Below are positions 1 to 7,070 of a stretch of 17,119 bases of DNA, one piece after another. Under the pieces are notes generated by a model that was not told the DNA's origin, did not search any database, and worked only from the letters and a program-made list of their open reading frames with translations. The translations under genes and the position numbers were made by a program. Positions within the stretch are counted from its first letter, which is position 1. The number at the start of each line of letters is the position of its first letter. The DNA is from Benthicola sp964195715 (GTDB lineage Bacteria; Gemmatimonadota; Gemmatimonadetes; Palauibacterales; Palauibacteraceae): NCBI GenBank assembly GCA_964195715.1, contig CAXMRU010000009.1, positions 1 to 17,119 on the forward strand. The letters run 5' to 3'.

Positions 1-509
1 GGGACTTCTCGAACGACCGCCGGAACGCCGACGGGGAGATCGATCAGAAGATCCAGGTCCCGGCTCTCGATCACTCCGTCCGGCGACGGAATAGGCGCAC
101 CGTGTGGATCTTCGAGCGGGTCGCCGAGAGCGCTGGCCATCCGGTCGACGAGGTCGTCCGACGCGGCGTGCTCCAACCGCTCTGCTTCGACATGCACGCC
201 GTCCCACATATACCCGAGCCGCTCGATCAGATACGTCTCGATCACCCTGTGCCGACGGATGATCCTGAGCGCCGTGGTCTCGCCGCGCGGAGTGAGCCGG
301 ACCCCGTGGTAGGGCTCGTGCTCCAGCAGCTCCTGCTCCGCCAAGGACTTGACCATGTTGGTCACGGATGCCGCCGACCTGTCCAGCACCGCGGCCAGCG
401 CGGTGGTGGAGACCGGGTCACACTCTTCCTGGAGCTTGAATATCGCCTTCAGGTAGTCTTCGGCCGCTCGACTGGGCGAGTTCCGCACGTTCGTTCGACC
501 TCCGCTCAT
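1..509 (-). CDS. DtxR/MntR-family metal-dependent transcriptional repressor (partial, C-terminus off the window)
   Basis: This reading frame stays open from an ATG at 509 to the left edge (169 residues visible). It has the DtxR-family order: a winged helix at about residues 14-76 (recognition helix near SAASVTNMVKSL), then a dimerisation/metal-binding domain from about 80 with H87, E91, E110, E113, H114 and the family phrase DPHGAPIP. Such proteins bind Mn(II) or Fe(II) and repress metal uptake genes. E110 stands where DtxR has Cys102, and D18 where DtxR has Met10; both are MntR-like, suggesting manganese rather than iron sensing. K21 stands where MntR has Glu11, so the metal site is not standard. 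A purine-rich GGGAGGCAGGGCAGG lies directly before the ATG. It starts 34 bases after the M42 peptidase gene on the same strand and may share its transcript. Family assignment is firm; metal choice is inferred. Confidence 0.85.
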   Translation of the reverse strand, partial: MSGGRTNVRNSPSRAAEDYLKAIFKLQEECDPVSTTALAAVLDRSAASVTNMVKSLAEQELLEHEPYHGVRLTPRGETTALRIIRRHRVIETYLIERLGYMWDGVHVEAERLEHAASDDLVDRMASALGDPLEDPHGAPIPSPDGVIESRDLDLLIDLPVGVPAVVREV

Positions 510-543
510 CCTGCCCTGCCTCCCACCGCCACGGGATGTCGGT

Positions 544-1602
544 TCAGGCTGGGAGAAAGCTGTCTCCGTCGGACAAACCGGCGACAAAAACGGCGATGAT
601 CTCCGCCGCCTGGTCCAGGTCGCGCCGGCTCACGATCTGATTGGGAGAATGCATGTAGCGGTTCGGGATCGAGACGAGCCCGGTCGCCACACCCGCGCGC
701 GACATGCGGATCGCATCCGCGTCTGTTCCCGTCATGGCTGGGATCGCCTGGATCTGCACCACGAATCCGGCGTCATCGGCCGCCCTGGAGAGGCGGCTGA
801 AAACCACCGGATTGATCGCCGCGCCGCGCGCCAGCACCGGTCCGCCCGCGAGCCGGATGTCTCCGTGCTCCTTTTTGTCCACACTCGGATGGTCCGTTGC
901 GTGCGTGACGTCGACGACGATTCCGACGTCCGGGTCGAGGCCGTAAGAGCCCGTCCGGGCACCCCCGGCGGCCATGTATCCGATCTCCTCCTGGACGGTG
1001 GCCGCAGCGACCACATGTGCGGAACATTTCTTTTCTGCGGCCCGCCTGAGCGCCTCGAGGACCACGAACGCGCCGACTCGATCGTCGATGGATCGAGCGG
1101 CCACGAGGTCATCGTTAAGATCGAGTGTGTCGGACCGGATCACTGCCACATCGCCGATCGAGACTCTGGCACGAGCTTCATCGGCGCTCGCCGCGCCGAT
1201 ATCGATCCACAGGTCCTTGAGCTTGACCGCCTTCTCGCCCTCATCTCCTGAGATCAGGTGTATCGCACGGCGGCCGACCACGCCCGCGACGAGGCCCGTC
1301 TCGGTCAGGAACTCTACCCGCTGCCCGACCAGGACCTGGGCGTCCCACCCCCCGACGCTCTTCACCCACACGTAACCCTCGTCATCGACGTGATTGACCA
1401 TCAGGCCGATCTCGTCGATGTGTCCGGCCAGCATCACGCGCGGCGATGCACCGGGATTGATCGCGGCAAAGCTGTTGCCGTGCACGTCGCCCCAGGTTTC
1501 CGCAGCAAATCTCGCGGCCTCCTCGCGCCACACGGCGGCGGCCGCGGTTTCATAGCCGGATGGTCCCCGGGCATCGAGGAGACGATCGATCAGGTCTGGC
1601 AT
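544..1602 (-). CDS. M42 family metallo-aminopeptidase (FrvX/TET-like)
   Basis: The 352-residue product has the usual length for M42 peptidases, cytosolic di-metal aminopeptidases that form large tetrahedral (TET) dodecamers and trim short peptides. The metal and catalytic motifs are all visible: H61 and D63 in AGHIDEIGLM, the bridging Asp at D173 in ARSIDDR, the general base and ligand pair E205-E206 in QEEIG, D231 in VVDVTHATD, and H318 in NRYMHSPNQ. The middle part (about 70-165, including KLKDLWIDIG) is the inserted PDZ-like dimerisation domain of the family. The GTDADAI substrate-site motif is also present. The start is the first ATG in frame, with only a weak ribosome binding site. It lies downstream of the sigma/anti-sigma pair (158-base gap) and upstream of the MntR-like gene, all leftward. 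Substrate preference cannot be read from the sequence. Confidence 0.93.
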   Translation of the reverse strand: MPDLIDRLLDARGPSGYETAAAAVWREEAARFAAETWGDVHGNSFAAINPGASPRVMLAGHIDEIGLMVNHVDDEGYVWVKSVGGWDAQVLVGQRVEFLTETGLVAGVVGRRAIHLISGDEGEKAVKLKDLWIDIGAASADEARARVSIGDVAVIRSDTLDLNDDLVAARSIDDRVGAFVVLEALRRAAEKKCSAHVVAAATVQEEIGYMAAGGARTGSYGLDPDVGIVVDVTHATDHPSVDKKEHGDIRLAGGPVLARGAAINPVVFSRLSRAADDAGFVVQIQAIPAMTGTDADAIRMSRAGVATGLVSIPNRYMHSPNQIVSRRDLDQAAEIIAVFVAGLSDGDSFLPA

Positions 1603-1760
1603 AGTGGCTTCATCGTCTGTTGACGGTCACGTCTGGTACGGCAGGATGGATCTCTGTTTCGCGTTCGGGCGATATGTCCGTGCTGGGCCACAGGGCTACC
1701 GACCGGGACGCAGGTGCAAGGGTACTGCCGGAGGGGCGAGCCAGCAACGGCGGATCCGGT

Positions 1761-2045
1761 TCAATCGGTCTCGGCGGCGAGTATCTCGCGGACCCGATCC
1801 TCGAGCCCGGGTTTCGCCTTCTCCCCCGCCCCGAGCTCGTGAATGTAGTCCAGGAACAGCCTCTCGAAATCAAAATGCGGATAGCAGTTTCGGCATTTTG
1901 CCAGATGCCGTCTGACCGCATCGTGCTCGGCGGCACCGAGCTCGCCGTCCAGATACTCGTAGACACGAGCCAGCGCTTCTTCGCAGCTCAGATTGGGCTC
2001 TCCCGGCCGCTCGGCGCCCGGCGGCGGCGTACCGCATTCGGTCAT
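1761..2045 (-). CDS. Zinc-binding anti-sigma factor, RsrA/ZAS type
   Basis: This 94-residue protein has the zinc anti-sigma (ZAS) pattern H-x3-C-x2-C at H47, C51 and C54 (RRHLAKCRNC), with a fourth Cys, C21, exactly 26 residues before the His. From memory, RsrA of Streptomyces uses C11, H37, C41 and C44 with the same spacing; there zinc holds the reduced form bound to the sigma factor, and disulfide formation releases it. A thiol-redox switch is therefore the natural reading here. The start codon overlaps the sigma stop (ATGA, four bases shared), giving translational coupling and equal dosage. The Pro-rich N-terminus also has C4, with no assigned role. The protein is soluble, with no membrane segment, so it should act on the sigma factor in the cytoplasm. 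Confidence 0.88.
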   Translation of the reverse strand: MTECGTPPPGAERPGEPNLSCEEALARVYEYLDGELGAAEHDAVRRHLAKCRNCYPHFDFERLFLDYIHELGAGEKAKPGLEDRVREILAAETD

Positions 2046-2599
2046 TTCACGTATCCCATCTCGACAGCGTACTCGTACAGCCGCCCCTGCAGGCGCTTCC
2101 GGGCCCGGAACAGGCGCGACTTCACAGTTCCAACCGGAATATCCATCAACTCGGCAACCTCCTGGTAGCTGAGTCCCTCGAGGTCCGACAGGACGACGGC
2201 CACCCGGAATTCTTCGGGCAGCTCGTCGATCGCCGAGATGACCTGGTCATCGATGATGTGATCGAAAATCCGACCTTCGGGATCAGCCTCGTAAAGGGCA
2301 TCGGATGCGGGTCGCTCCGCCACTTGGTCGAACTCGACTGAAACGGGGCGCGATTTCTGTTTGCGGAACTGGTTGATGAACGTGTTGCGGAGGATGGTCA
2401 TCAGCCACGCGCGACAGTTCGTGCCGGCCTCGAACCTGTCCCACGCCCGATATGCCTTGAGCATGGTCTCCTGCACGAGGTCCTCGGCACGCGGCTCGTC
2501 TCCACCGCTGAGCCTGAGAGCCAGACCGAACAGAGCGTCGAGGTGGATGAGCGCCTCGTCCTCGAACTCTGCTCTTCCTTGCTCGGCCAGAATGCTCAT
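2042..2599 (-). CDS. ECF RNA polymerase sigma factor, SigR/SigH-RpoE-like
   Basis: The 185-residue product has sigma-70 region 2 at about residues 14-85 (EDLVQETMLKAYRAWDRFE, then CRAWLMTILRN) and region 4 at about 120-172 (ELPEEFRVAVVLSDLEGLSY, then VGTVKSRLFRARKRL with its helix-turn-helix). Region 3 is absent, which defines the ECF group. The motif set and the neighbouring ZAS anti-sigma gene point to the SigR/SigH class that drives thiol-oxidative and heat stress genes. An in-frame start 31 codons upstream (2692) is possible, but the residues before MSILAEQ look unlike the family and would run into the AsmA leader, so the ATG at 2599 is chosen. The stop overlaps the anti-sigma start. It is divergent from the AsmA gene, with a 173-base shared upstream region. 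Confidence 0.9.
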   Translation of the reverse strand: MSILAEQGRAEFEDEALIHLDALFGLALRLSGGDEPRAEDLVQETMLKAYRAWDRFEAGTNCRAWLMTILRNTFINQFRKQKSRPVSVEFDQVAERPASDALYEADPEGRIFDHIIDDQVISAIDELPEEFRVAVVLSDLEGLSYQEVAELMDIPVGTVKSRLFRARKRLQGRLYEYAVEMGYVK

Positions 2600-2772
2600 C
2601 AAGTCTCTTTCAAAGCGCGTCGTGGTTCCTGCATCCGACGCACGGTATGTTGGCGCCGTCCGACGGAGCAAGCAAAGATGCGCGCGACGCAACCGCCTGC
2701 CCGGTCATGAGAACGTCGCGGGGACGTGTTCGGGTTCCCGCCGCGACCAACAGCGCAATCAAGGAAGAGATC

Positions 2773-5358
2773 ATGGCTACCGAGAAACGCCGCTGGCCGC
2801 GAACGGCGATCCTGCTGCTGACAGGCACGATCGCAATCCTGCTCGTGGCTTACCTGGCCCTCGTGGTCGTGCTGCGCGCGGTCGTTGACCCCGCATCCCT
2901 GGCGGACCGGGCGGAACCTTATCTCTCGTCTGCTCTCAACCGTCGGGTCTCCGTCGGATCTGCGGCCCTCTCGATCTTCCCGCGTCCCGAAGTGCGGCTG
3001 CTCCGGATCCGAGTCGAAAACCTGCCGGACTTCGAAGGGACCCCGCTCGCAACGGTAGACGAGTTTCGCCTCCGCCCCCGGCTCCTCCCCCTTCTGAAGC
3101 GCCGGGTGGAGGTAGACCGCGTACAGATCCTCGGACCACGCGTGCTCCTTCAGGTGGACGAGCAGGGTAAGACAAATTTCGGCGATTTCGTGCCGGCCTC
3201 CCGAGAGGAAGACGGTCAGCCGCAGACGCCCATCTTTCTCGATATTCGAGGGATCCAAGTAGCAGACGGAAGGGTGGGATACCGTGACGCGCCCAGCGGT
3301 CGGTTGGTGCAGGCGGACGGCCTGTGGGTCGAGGGAGCAATCAGTCGAGATACGGACGGACGCCTTGCTCTCGACATCGAGTCCAGCGTCGACAGTCTGC
3401 GATTTGCCTTTCCACCTGCCTGGCGAAAAGGGCTCAGAGGGCTGCGCGTGGAGGTCACGCTCGAGGCCGTCGCCGGGCCTGATATGCAGTGGATAGAGGT
3501 CGATACGGGCAAGCTGACGGTGAATGGGGTCACCGTTGACGTCAGCGGACGCGCAGATTCCGTGACGTCGAGCCGACGCATTCTCGACCTGGCCGTTCGG
3601 GGCGATCGGATTGAGCTGTCTCGACTGCTGGCGGCTCTCCCCGATTCCGTTCGTGACGCCGTGGACGCGGAAGTGTGGGGTGACATGGACGTCGATCTCA
3701 CGGTCCGCGGCGCACTCGGTCCCGACGTGTTTCCTTCGGTCGACGGGATCGTGACGATTCGGGGCGGCGGATTCGGGCGCGGCGGGAGCGCTCCTCTGCT
3801 CGAGTCTCTGGACGCAGATATCAGGCTGGGCGGGGAGCGTGCCGAGATCAGCGGTGTCCGCGCTCGCCTCCCGGGCGGTGAGCTGTCAGGGTCGGGAGAG
3901 GTGAATCTCGATTCGACTCTGGCGTTCCGGGCGGATATCGGTGGCCGGGCGGAGGCTGAGGCGCTGGCCCGGGCATTTCGCCCGCCCGATGCCAGGAGCC
4001 CGACCGTGAGCCGGGGCAGCATCCGCTGGAACGTGGAGGCGGAGGGAGACCTGACCGATCCGGCGGCTACGAGCCTTGCCGGAGTGCTGGGCTTGGAAGA
4101 CGTGGCCCTGACCGGCGGCCAGCTCGCGGGCGAGTTCGAGATACCATCGGCTGTCATCGATCTGGAGGGCAGCCAGGCGCGCTGGAACGGCGTGACCGTT
4201 ATCGCGGCCGGTGATGAGATGCTAACGACGGGCGTCGTGTACGATCTGCTCGGAATGCTGGCGATCGGCGATCCGCGAGCACCAGTGGTCGAAGCGTCCG
4301 TCGACGGAGAGAGACTGGACCTCGACGCCTTGCTGGGCCCGGCCCGGGACGAGGTCGGGTACGGACGCATCGCCTGGGCTCGCCTGGCGGATCGTCCGCT
4401 CGAGGGCCGGTCGCCGGAAGATTGGGCCACCGAGCGAGAGCTCCGCCGGCCCGACCGACTCCCTGTAACGGGCCGAGTGACTTTCCGCCTCGACTCGCTC
4501 GTGCGTCTTCCCTATCGGCTCTCGGACGTGGAGGGCCAGGTCCTGATCGGCCGGGACAGGATAGAGCTGAATGACACTCGCTTCGCCATCTACGGCGGCA
4601 CAGGCTCTGCCCGCGGTGCGGTTCAGCTCGGCGAGGTGGCCTCGGAGCCGTTCCTCCTGGACATCTCCCTGGAGGGCGTGCGTGCCGAGCAGTACCTCGC
4701 CCAGAACACTCCGCTTGGAAGCCTCATCTCGGGATCTCTGACGATGGACCTCTCGCTGGAAGGTGGCCTGGACTCGCTCGCGCTACCCGTCACACGGGCG
4801 TTGAATGGGATCGGGCGGTTCGAGATCCGGGACGGCCGCCTGGCGTCGAACGCCCTGACCGACGGGATCCTCGCGTTCCTCCACCTCGAGAGCATCCGTG
4901 ACCTCGAGTTCACGCGCTGGACTTCACCATTCCTGATTCAGGACGGCCTGATCGTGCTCGACGGGAGCGACTTCAGCGGCTCGGAGCTCGTAGCGGAGCT
5001 GCAGGGGGCACTGGGATTCGGCGGGAGTTTGAACATGGGGGCCCTCGTGCGACCAGACTCTGCCCTGGCCCGCGGCGCTGCCTCGGCGGCGGGCGCCGCG
5101 GGAGAGGTGATCAATCGCTACCTGGCAGCCGGAGGAGCCGTAGAGCTCGCCCTGCGGCTGACGGGCCAGGCGACGAATCCGCAAGTGGAGCTCGATCCGG
5201 ACGCCATGGGGGAGTCGACGCGAAACGTCCTCGATCAGGCCGCGAAAAGGGCAGTCGAATCGGGTGAGGAGGAGATCCTGGAGCGCGGCCTCAACCTGCT
5301 TCGCGGACTGGCCGGCCAGCGAAACGAAGAGCCGGCGGACACGGCCCCGGGGCCGTGA
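2773..5358 (+). CDS. AsmA-family envelope protein
   Basis: The 861-residue product starts with a short basic stretch and one membrane helix at about residues 11-36 (ILLLTGTIAILLVAYLALVV). A large beta-rich periplasmic body follows, as in AsmA-like proteins, which are thought to bridge inner and outer membranes and carry phospholipid. The N-terminal AsmA pattern is clear: LNRRVSVGSAALSIFPRPEV, then the repeated phrase type (V-D-R-V-Q-I-L-G-P-R-V) that starts each strand group. The C-terminal AsmA_2-like part includes LPVTRALNGIGRFEIRDGRL, near residue 675. The ATG at 2773 is preferred because GGAAGAG lies just before it and the membrane helix follows directly; the open frame extends 42 codons upstream without family-like sequence. 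It stands alone on the plus strand, divergent from the sigma gene. The presence of this family implies an outer membrane. Confidence 0.88.
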   Translation: MATEKRRWPRTAILLLTGTIAILLVAYLALVVVLRAVVDPASLADRAEPYLSSALNRRVSVGSAALSIFPRPEVRLLRIRVENLPDFEGTPLATVDEFRLRPRLLPLLKRRVEVDRVQILGPRVLLQVDEQGKTNFGDFVPASREEDGQPQTPIFLDIRGIQVADGRVGYRDAPSGRLVQADGLWVEGAISRDTDGRLALDIESSVDSLRFAFPPAWRKGLRGLRVEVTLEAVAGPDMQWIEVDTGKLTVNGVTVDVSGRADSVTSSRRILDLAVRGDRIELSRLLAALPDSVRDAVDAEVWGDMDVDLTVRGALGPDVFPSVDGIVTIRGGGFGRGGSAPLLESLDADIRLGGERAEISGVRARLPGGELSGSGEVNLDSTLAFRADIGGRAEAEALARAFRPPDARSPTVSRGSIRWNVEAEGDLTDPAATSLAGVLGLEDVALTGGQLAGEFEIPSAVIDLEGSQARWNGVTVIAAGDEMLTTGVVYDLLGMLAIGDPRAPVVEASVDGERLDLDALLGPARDEVGYGRIAWARLADRPLEGRSPEDWATERELRRPDRLPVTGRVTFRLDSLVRLPYRLSDVEGQVLIGRDRIELNDTRFAIYGGTGSARGAVQLGEVASEPFLLDISLEGVRAEQYLAQNTPLGSLISGSLTMDLSLEGGLDSLALPVTRALNGIGRFEIRDGRLASNALTDGILAFLHLESIRDLEFTRWTSPFLIQDGLIVLDGSDFSGSELVAELQGALGFGGSLNMGALVRPDSALARGAASAAGAAGEVINRYLAAGGAVELALRLTGQATNPQVELDPDAMGESTRNVLDQAAKRAVESGEEEILERGLNLLRGLAGQRNEEPADTAPGP

Positions 5359-5367
5359 TCCGCAGCG

Positions 5368-5955
5368 TTACAGGCGAGGCATTCCGATCCGCGACCGAAG
5401 GCCCGATACTACCGGGCTCCGGGTGAACAGGCCCGGCCTTGCCGGCTTGCAGTGCGGGCCACCTGCACCGATCCCGATTCCCCCGGACCCACCGATCGCC
5501 GCGAGAATGGAGACGGGCCGGTCGTCGATCGGACGAAGCGGTTGGGAATTCGACGTCGACGCAACGAAGAAGTCGGATACCGTCGAGTACGTGGCCGCCG
5601 GATTCTCCTCGGCATCCGACGCCTCGAGATTCTCCATGAACATCACCGGCTGGATCGCATTCGCCATGGCCGCAGTGAGTTTCGGAATCGAGGGGATAGC
5701 CGCGAGGGTGGCGACGTCCGCCTGCCTCGGCGCCACGTTTTCTTCCGCCTCCGGCGTGACGACTTCGGCCACATCTGCCAGGGGAGCGTTGCTCTCCGGC
5801 AGACCGACGAGCTGGGCTACCGACCGTTCTGACCGCTCGTCATCGGCGTCGTCCGTTCCACCCCAGGCGAAAAGGGCAACCTGGAGCGCCACGACGACAA
5901 CACCCGCCGCCAGGGCCACCCGGAACCTCTTCTCGAAACCCACTTTGTCACTCAT
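5368..5955 (-). CDS. Hypothetical single-pass membrane protein with Gly-rich tail
   Basis: I do not recognise this 195-residue protein. It has a short charged N-terminus (MSDKVGFEKRFR), one clear membrane helix at about 13-31 (VALAAGVVVVALQVALFAWG), an acidic stretch (DDADDERSERS), a mixed middle region, a Gly-rich run near residues 154-167 (IGGSGGIGIGAGGPH), and a short basic end. The likely topology is N-in with the bulk outside the cytoplasm. The start is supported by GGAG about 9 bases upstream. It converges on the AsmA gene, with 9 bases between the two stops, and is divergent from the SRAP gene. Because the middle and tail are low in recognisable structure, over-prediction is possible. 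The membrane helix and correct strand spacing argue that it is real. Confidence 0.6.
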   Translation of the reverse strand: MSDKVGFEKRFRVALAAGVVVVALQVALFAWGGTDDADDERSERSVAQLVGLPESNAPLADVAEVVTPEAEENVAPRQADVATLAAIPSIPKLTAAMANAIQPVMFMENLEASDAEENPAATYSTVSDFFVASTSNSQPLRPIDDRPVSILAAIGGSGGIGIGAGGPHCKPARPGLFTRSPVVSGLRSRIGMPRL

Positions 5956-6058
5956 CCCGTGACTCCCGGTTCATACATACGACCGCGTTGCCGATCGAGA
6001 ACCTACCGCCGTTGGACTCCGGCTTGATCCAAACTAATCCGGTGCCGCCATCCATACA

Positions 6059-6081
6059 AACCCTGTCGGGCAGGCAGGGTT
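6059..6081. repeat. Short inverted repeat between divergent genes
   Basis: AACCCTG (6059-6065) and CAGGGTT (6075-6081) are perfect 7-base inverted arms separated by 9 bases. They sit in the 174-base gap between the divergent orphan membrane protein and the SRAP gene, about 50 bases before the SRAP start. This could be an operator or a 5' leader hairpin for the SRAP mRNA. No LexA-type CTGT-N8-ACAG box is present in the gap. Confidence 0.35.
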
Positions 6082-6129
6082 CCGCGCCGTGCTTCGCGCC
6101 CGGTGCGGCGCCGAAGTATCTTTTGTTCC

Positions 6130-6858
6130 ATGTGTGGTCGATTCACGCTCGCCACCCCGGCGGCCGAATGGGCGGCGCTGTTCCGCCTCGACGAGGTCCC
6201 TGACGTAGCGCCACGCTTCAACATTGCGCCCACGCAGGACGTGCAGGTCGTGCGCGCACCACCCGGCTTGAGAGAACACGCGGGCCTCCACCTGGCTCCG
6301 CCGGGATCGCCGCTGCCACGGGAAGTAGCGACCATGCGCTGGGGACTGGTGCCACACTGGGCCCGAGACATGGGCAGCAGCCAGCCTCTGATCAACGCCC
6401 GTTCCGAAACCGTGGCGGAGAAACCGTCATTCCGGGACTCGTACCGGAACCGCCGGTGTCTGATCGTCGCAGACGGGTTCTACGAATGGCAGGTGGCGGG
6501 CCGCCGAAAGCAACCGTACTGGATCGGTCTGTCGGACGCACGGCCGTTCGGCTTCGCCGGTTTGTGGGATCGGTGGAAGGCGGAAGACGGATCTACACTC
6601 GAGAGTTGCGCGATCCTCACGACCGAGGCCAACGATGCGTTGCGCAGCCTGCACGACCGAATGCCCGTGATCGTGGACCCGGAGCACTTCAACCTCTGGA
6701 TGGACCCGGACACGATTCCGTGGGAGCTCGAGCCCCTGCTCAAGCCGCGTCCGGAAGACGACATCCAGTTCTTCCCCGTCTCCACACGCGTGAACTACGT
6801 GGCAAACGACGACCGGCTGTGTATGGAGCCCGTGCAGACGCAGACTGAGTTGTTCTGA
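6130..6858 (+). CDS. SRAP (YedK/HMCES-type) abasic-site DNA-protein crosslink protein
   Basis: The 242-residue product begins MCGRFTL. In this family Met1 is removed and Cys2 forms a stable thiazolidine link to abasic sites in single-stranded DNA, protecting replication forks; this fixes the start at 6130. All signature motifs are seen: N31 in FNIAPTQ, MRWGLVPHWA at 69-78, INARSET at 88-94, E119 in ADGFYEW, and H175 in LHDRMPV. The family is often called SOS response-associated peptidase from genome context, but the protected chemistry is DNA crosslinking plus self-reversal. There is no obvious Shine-Dalgarno before the ATG. It is followed after 13 bases by the first TTGA-N8-TCAA motif that belongs to the downstream TetR/BMC unit, so SRAP itself is probably not part of that system. 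Confidence 0.93.
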   Translation: MCGRFTLATPAAEWAALFRLDEVPDVAPRFNIAPTQDVQVVRAPPGLREHAGLHLAPPGSPLPREVATMRWGLVPHWARDMGSSQPLINARSETVAEKPSFRDSYRNRRCLIVADGFYEWQVAGRRKQPYWIGLSDARPFGFAGLWDRWKAEDGSTLESCAILTTEANDALRSLHDRMPVIVDPEHFNLWMDPDTIPWELEPLLKPRPEDDIQFFPVSTRVNYVANDDRLCMEPVQTQTELF

Positions 6859-6871
6859 GCCTCGGTTTTTC

Positions 6872-6887
6872 TTGAAAATGCGATCAA
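6872..6887. promoter_or_regulatory. TTGA-N8-TCAA motif, copy 1 (putative TetR operator)
   Basis: The sequence is TTGAAAATGCGATCAA, flanked by C and G so the outer arms extend to CTTGA/TCAAG. It lies 13 bases after the SRAP stop and 184 bases before the tetR ATG. Only the outer arms are palindromic. It is supported mainly by sharing the exact arm sequence and spacing with the three other copies. Confidence 0.5.
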
Positions 6888-6952
6888 GTACGCCGCATCC
6901 GCCGAGATCCGGTGGCACGTCACCTCTGGCTTCCCTCCACGACCGCCGATGC

Positions 6953-6968
6953 TTGAACACATGTTCAA
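6953..6968. promoter_or_regulatory. TTGA-N8-TCAA motif, copy 2 (best palindrome; putative TetR operator)
   Basis: The sequence TTGAACACATGTTCAA has perfect 7-base arms (TTGAACA/TGTTCAA) around a 2-base centre. It lies 102 bases upstream of the tetR ATG. Size and symmetry suit a TetR-family dimer site. It is the most symmetrical of the four copies and so the likeliest high-affinity site. Confidence 0.65.
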
Positions 6969-7029
6969 CTGTTTTCGACGGTTTTGCTGTCGATTAGACT
7001 CCGATCTCAGGATGCACTGCACACTGGAC

Positions 7030-7058
7030 TTGACAAGCTCGCCCTTTTCGTTGATTGT
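7030..7058 (+). promoter_or_regulatory. Possible sigma-70 promoter of tetR and the BMC operon
   Basis: A perfect -35 element TTGACA lies at 7030-7035. With a 17-base spacer the -10 element would be GATTGT (7053-7058), a poor match. That -10 falls inside motif copy 3, so a bound repressor would block polymerase. The start point would be about 7064-7066, leaving almost no leader before the ATG at 7071, which also lacks a Shine-Dalgarno sequence. A leaderless tetR message is therefore possible. Confidence 0.4.
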
Positions 7059-7066
7059 TTAGTCAA
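7051..7066. promoter_or_regulatory. TTGA-N8-TCAA motif, copy 3 (putative TetR operator)
   Basis: The sequence TTGATTGTTTAGTCAA is flanked by G and C, giving GTTGA/TCAAC outer arms. It ends 4 bases before the tetR ATG and overlaps the expected -10 region. This placement suits direct autorepression of tetR and of the BMC genes behind it. Confidence 0.6.
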
Positions 7067-7070
7067 CACC

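Noticed and set aside
102..599. Plus-strand open frame of 165 codons at the left edge
   Set aside because: It lies antisense to the clear MntR-like gene and the end of the M42 gene; the product is Arg-rich with no family pattern.
2624..2629. GGAACC on the minus strand as an ECF autoregulatory -35 before the sigma gene
   Set aside because: It is only 24 bases from the start codon, so transcription would begin inside the gene, and no matching -10 is present.
3216..4430. Long minus-strand open frame (404 codons) inside the AsmA gene
   Set aside because: The product is Ser/Arg/Pro-rich and low in complexity, a typical antisense shadow in GC-rich DNA; the AsmA frame has family motifs.
5956..6129. 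LexA box before the SRAP gene
   Set aside because: No CTGT-N8-ACAG was seen; only an unrelated AACCCTG/CAGGGTT inverted repeat is present.
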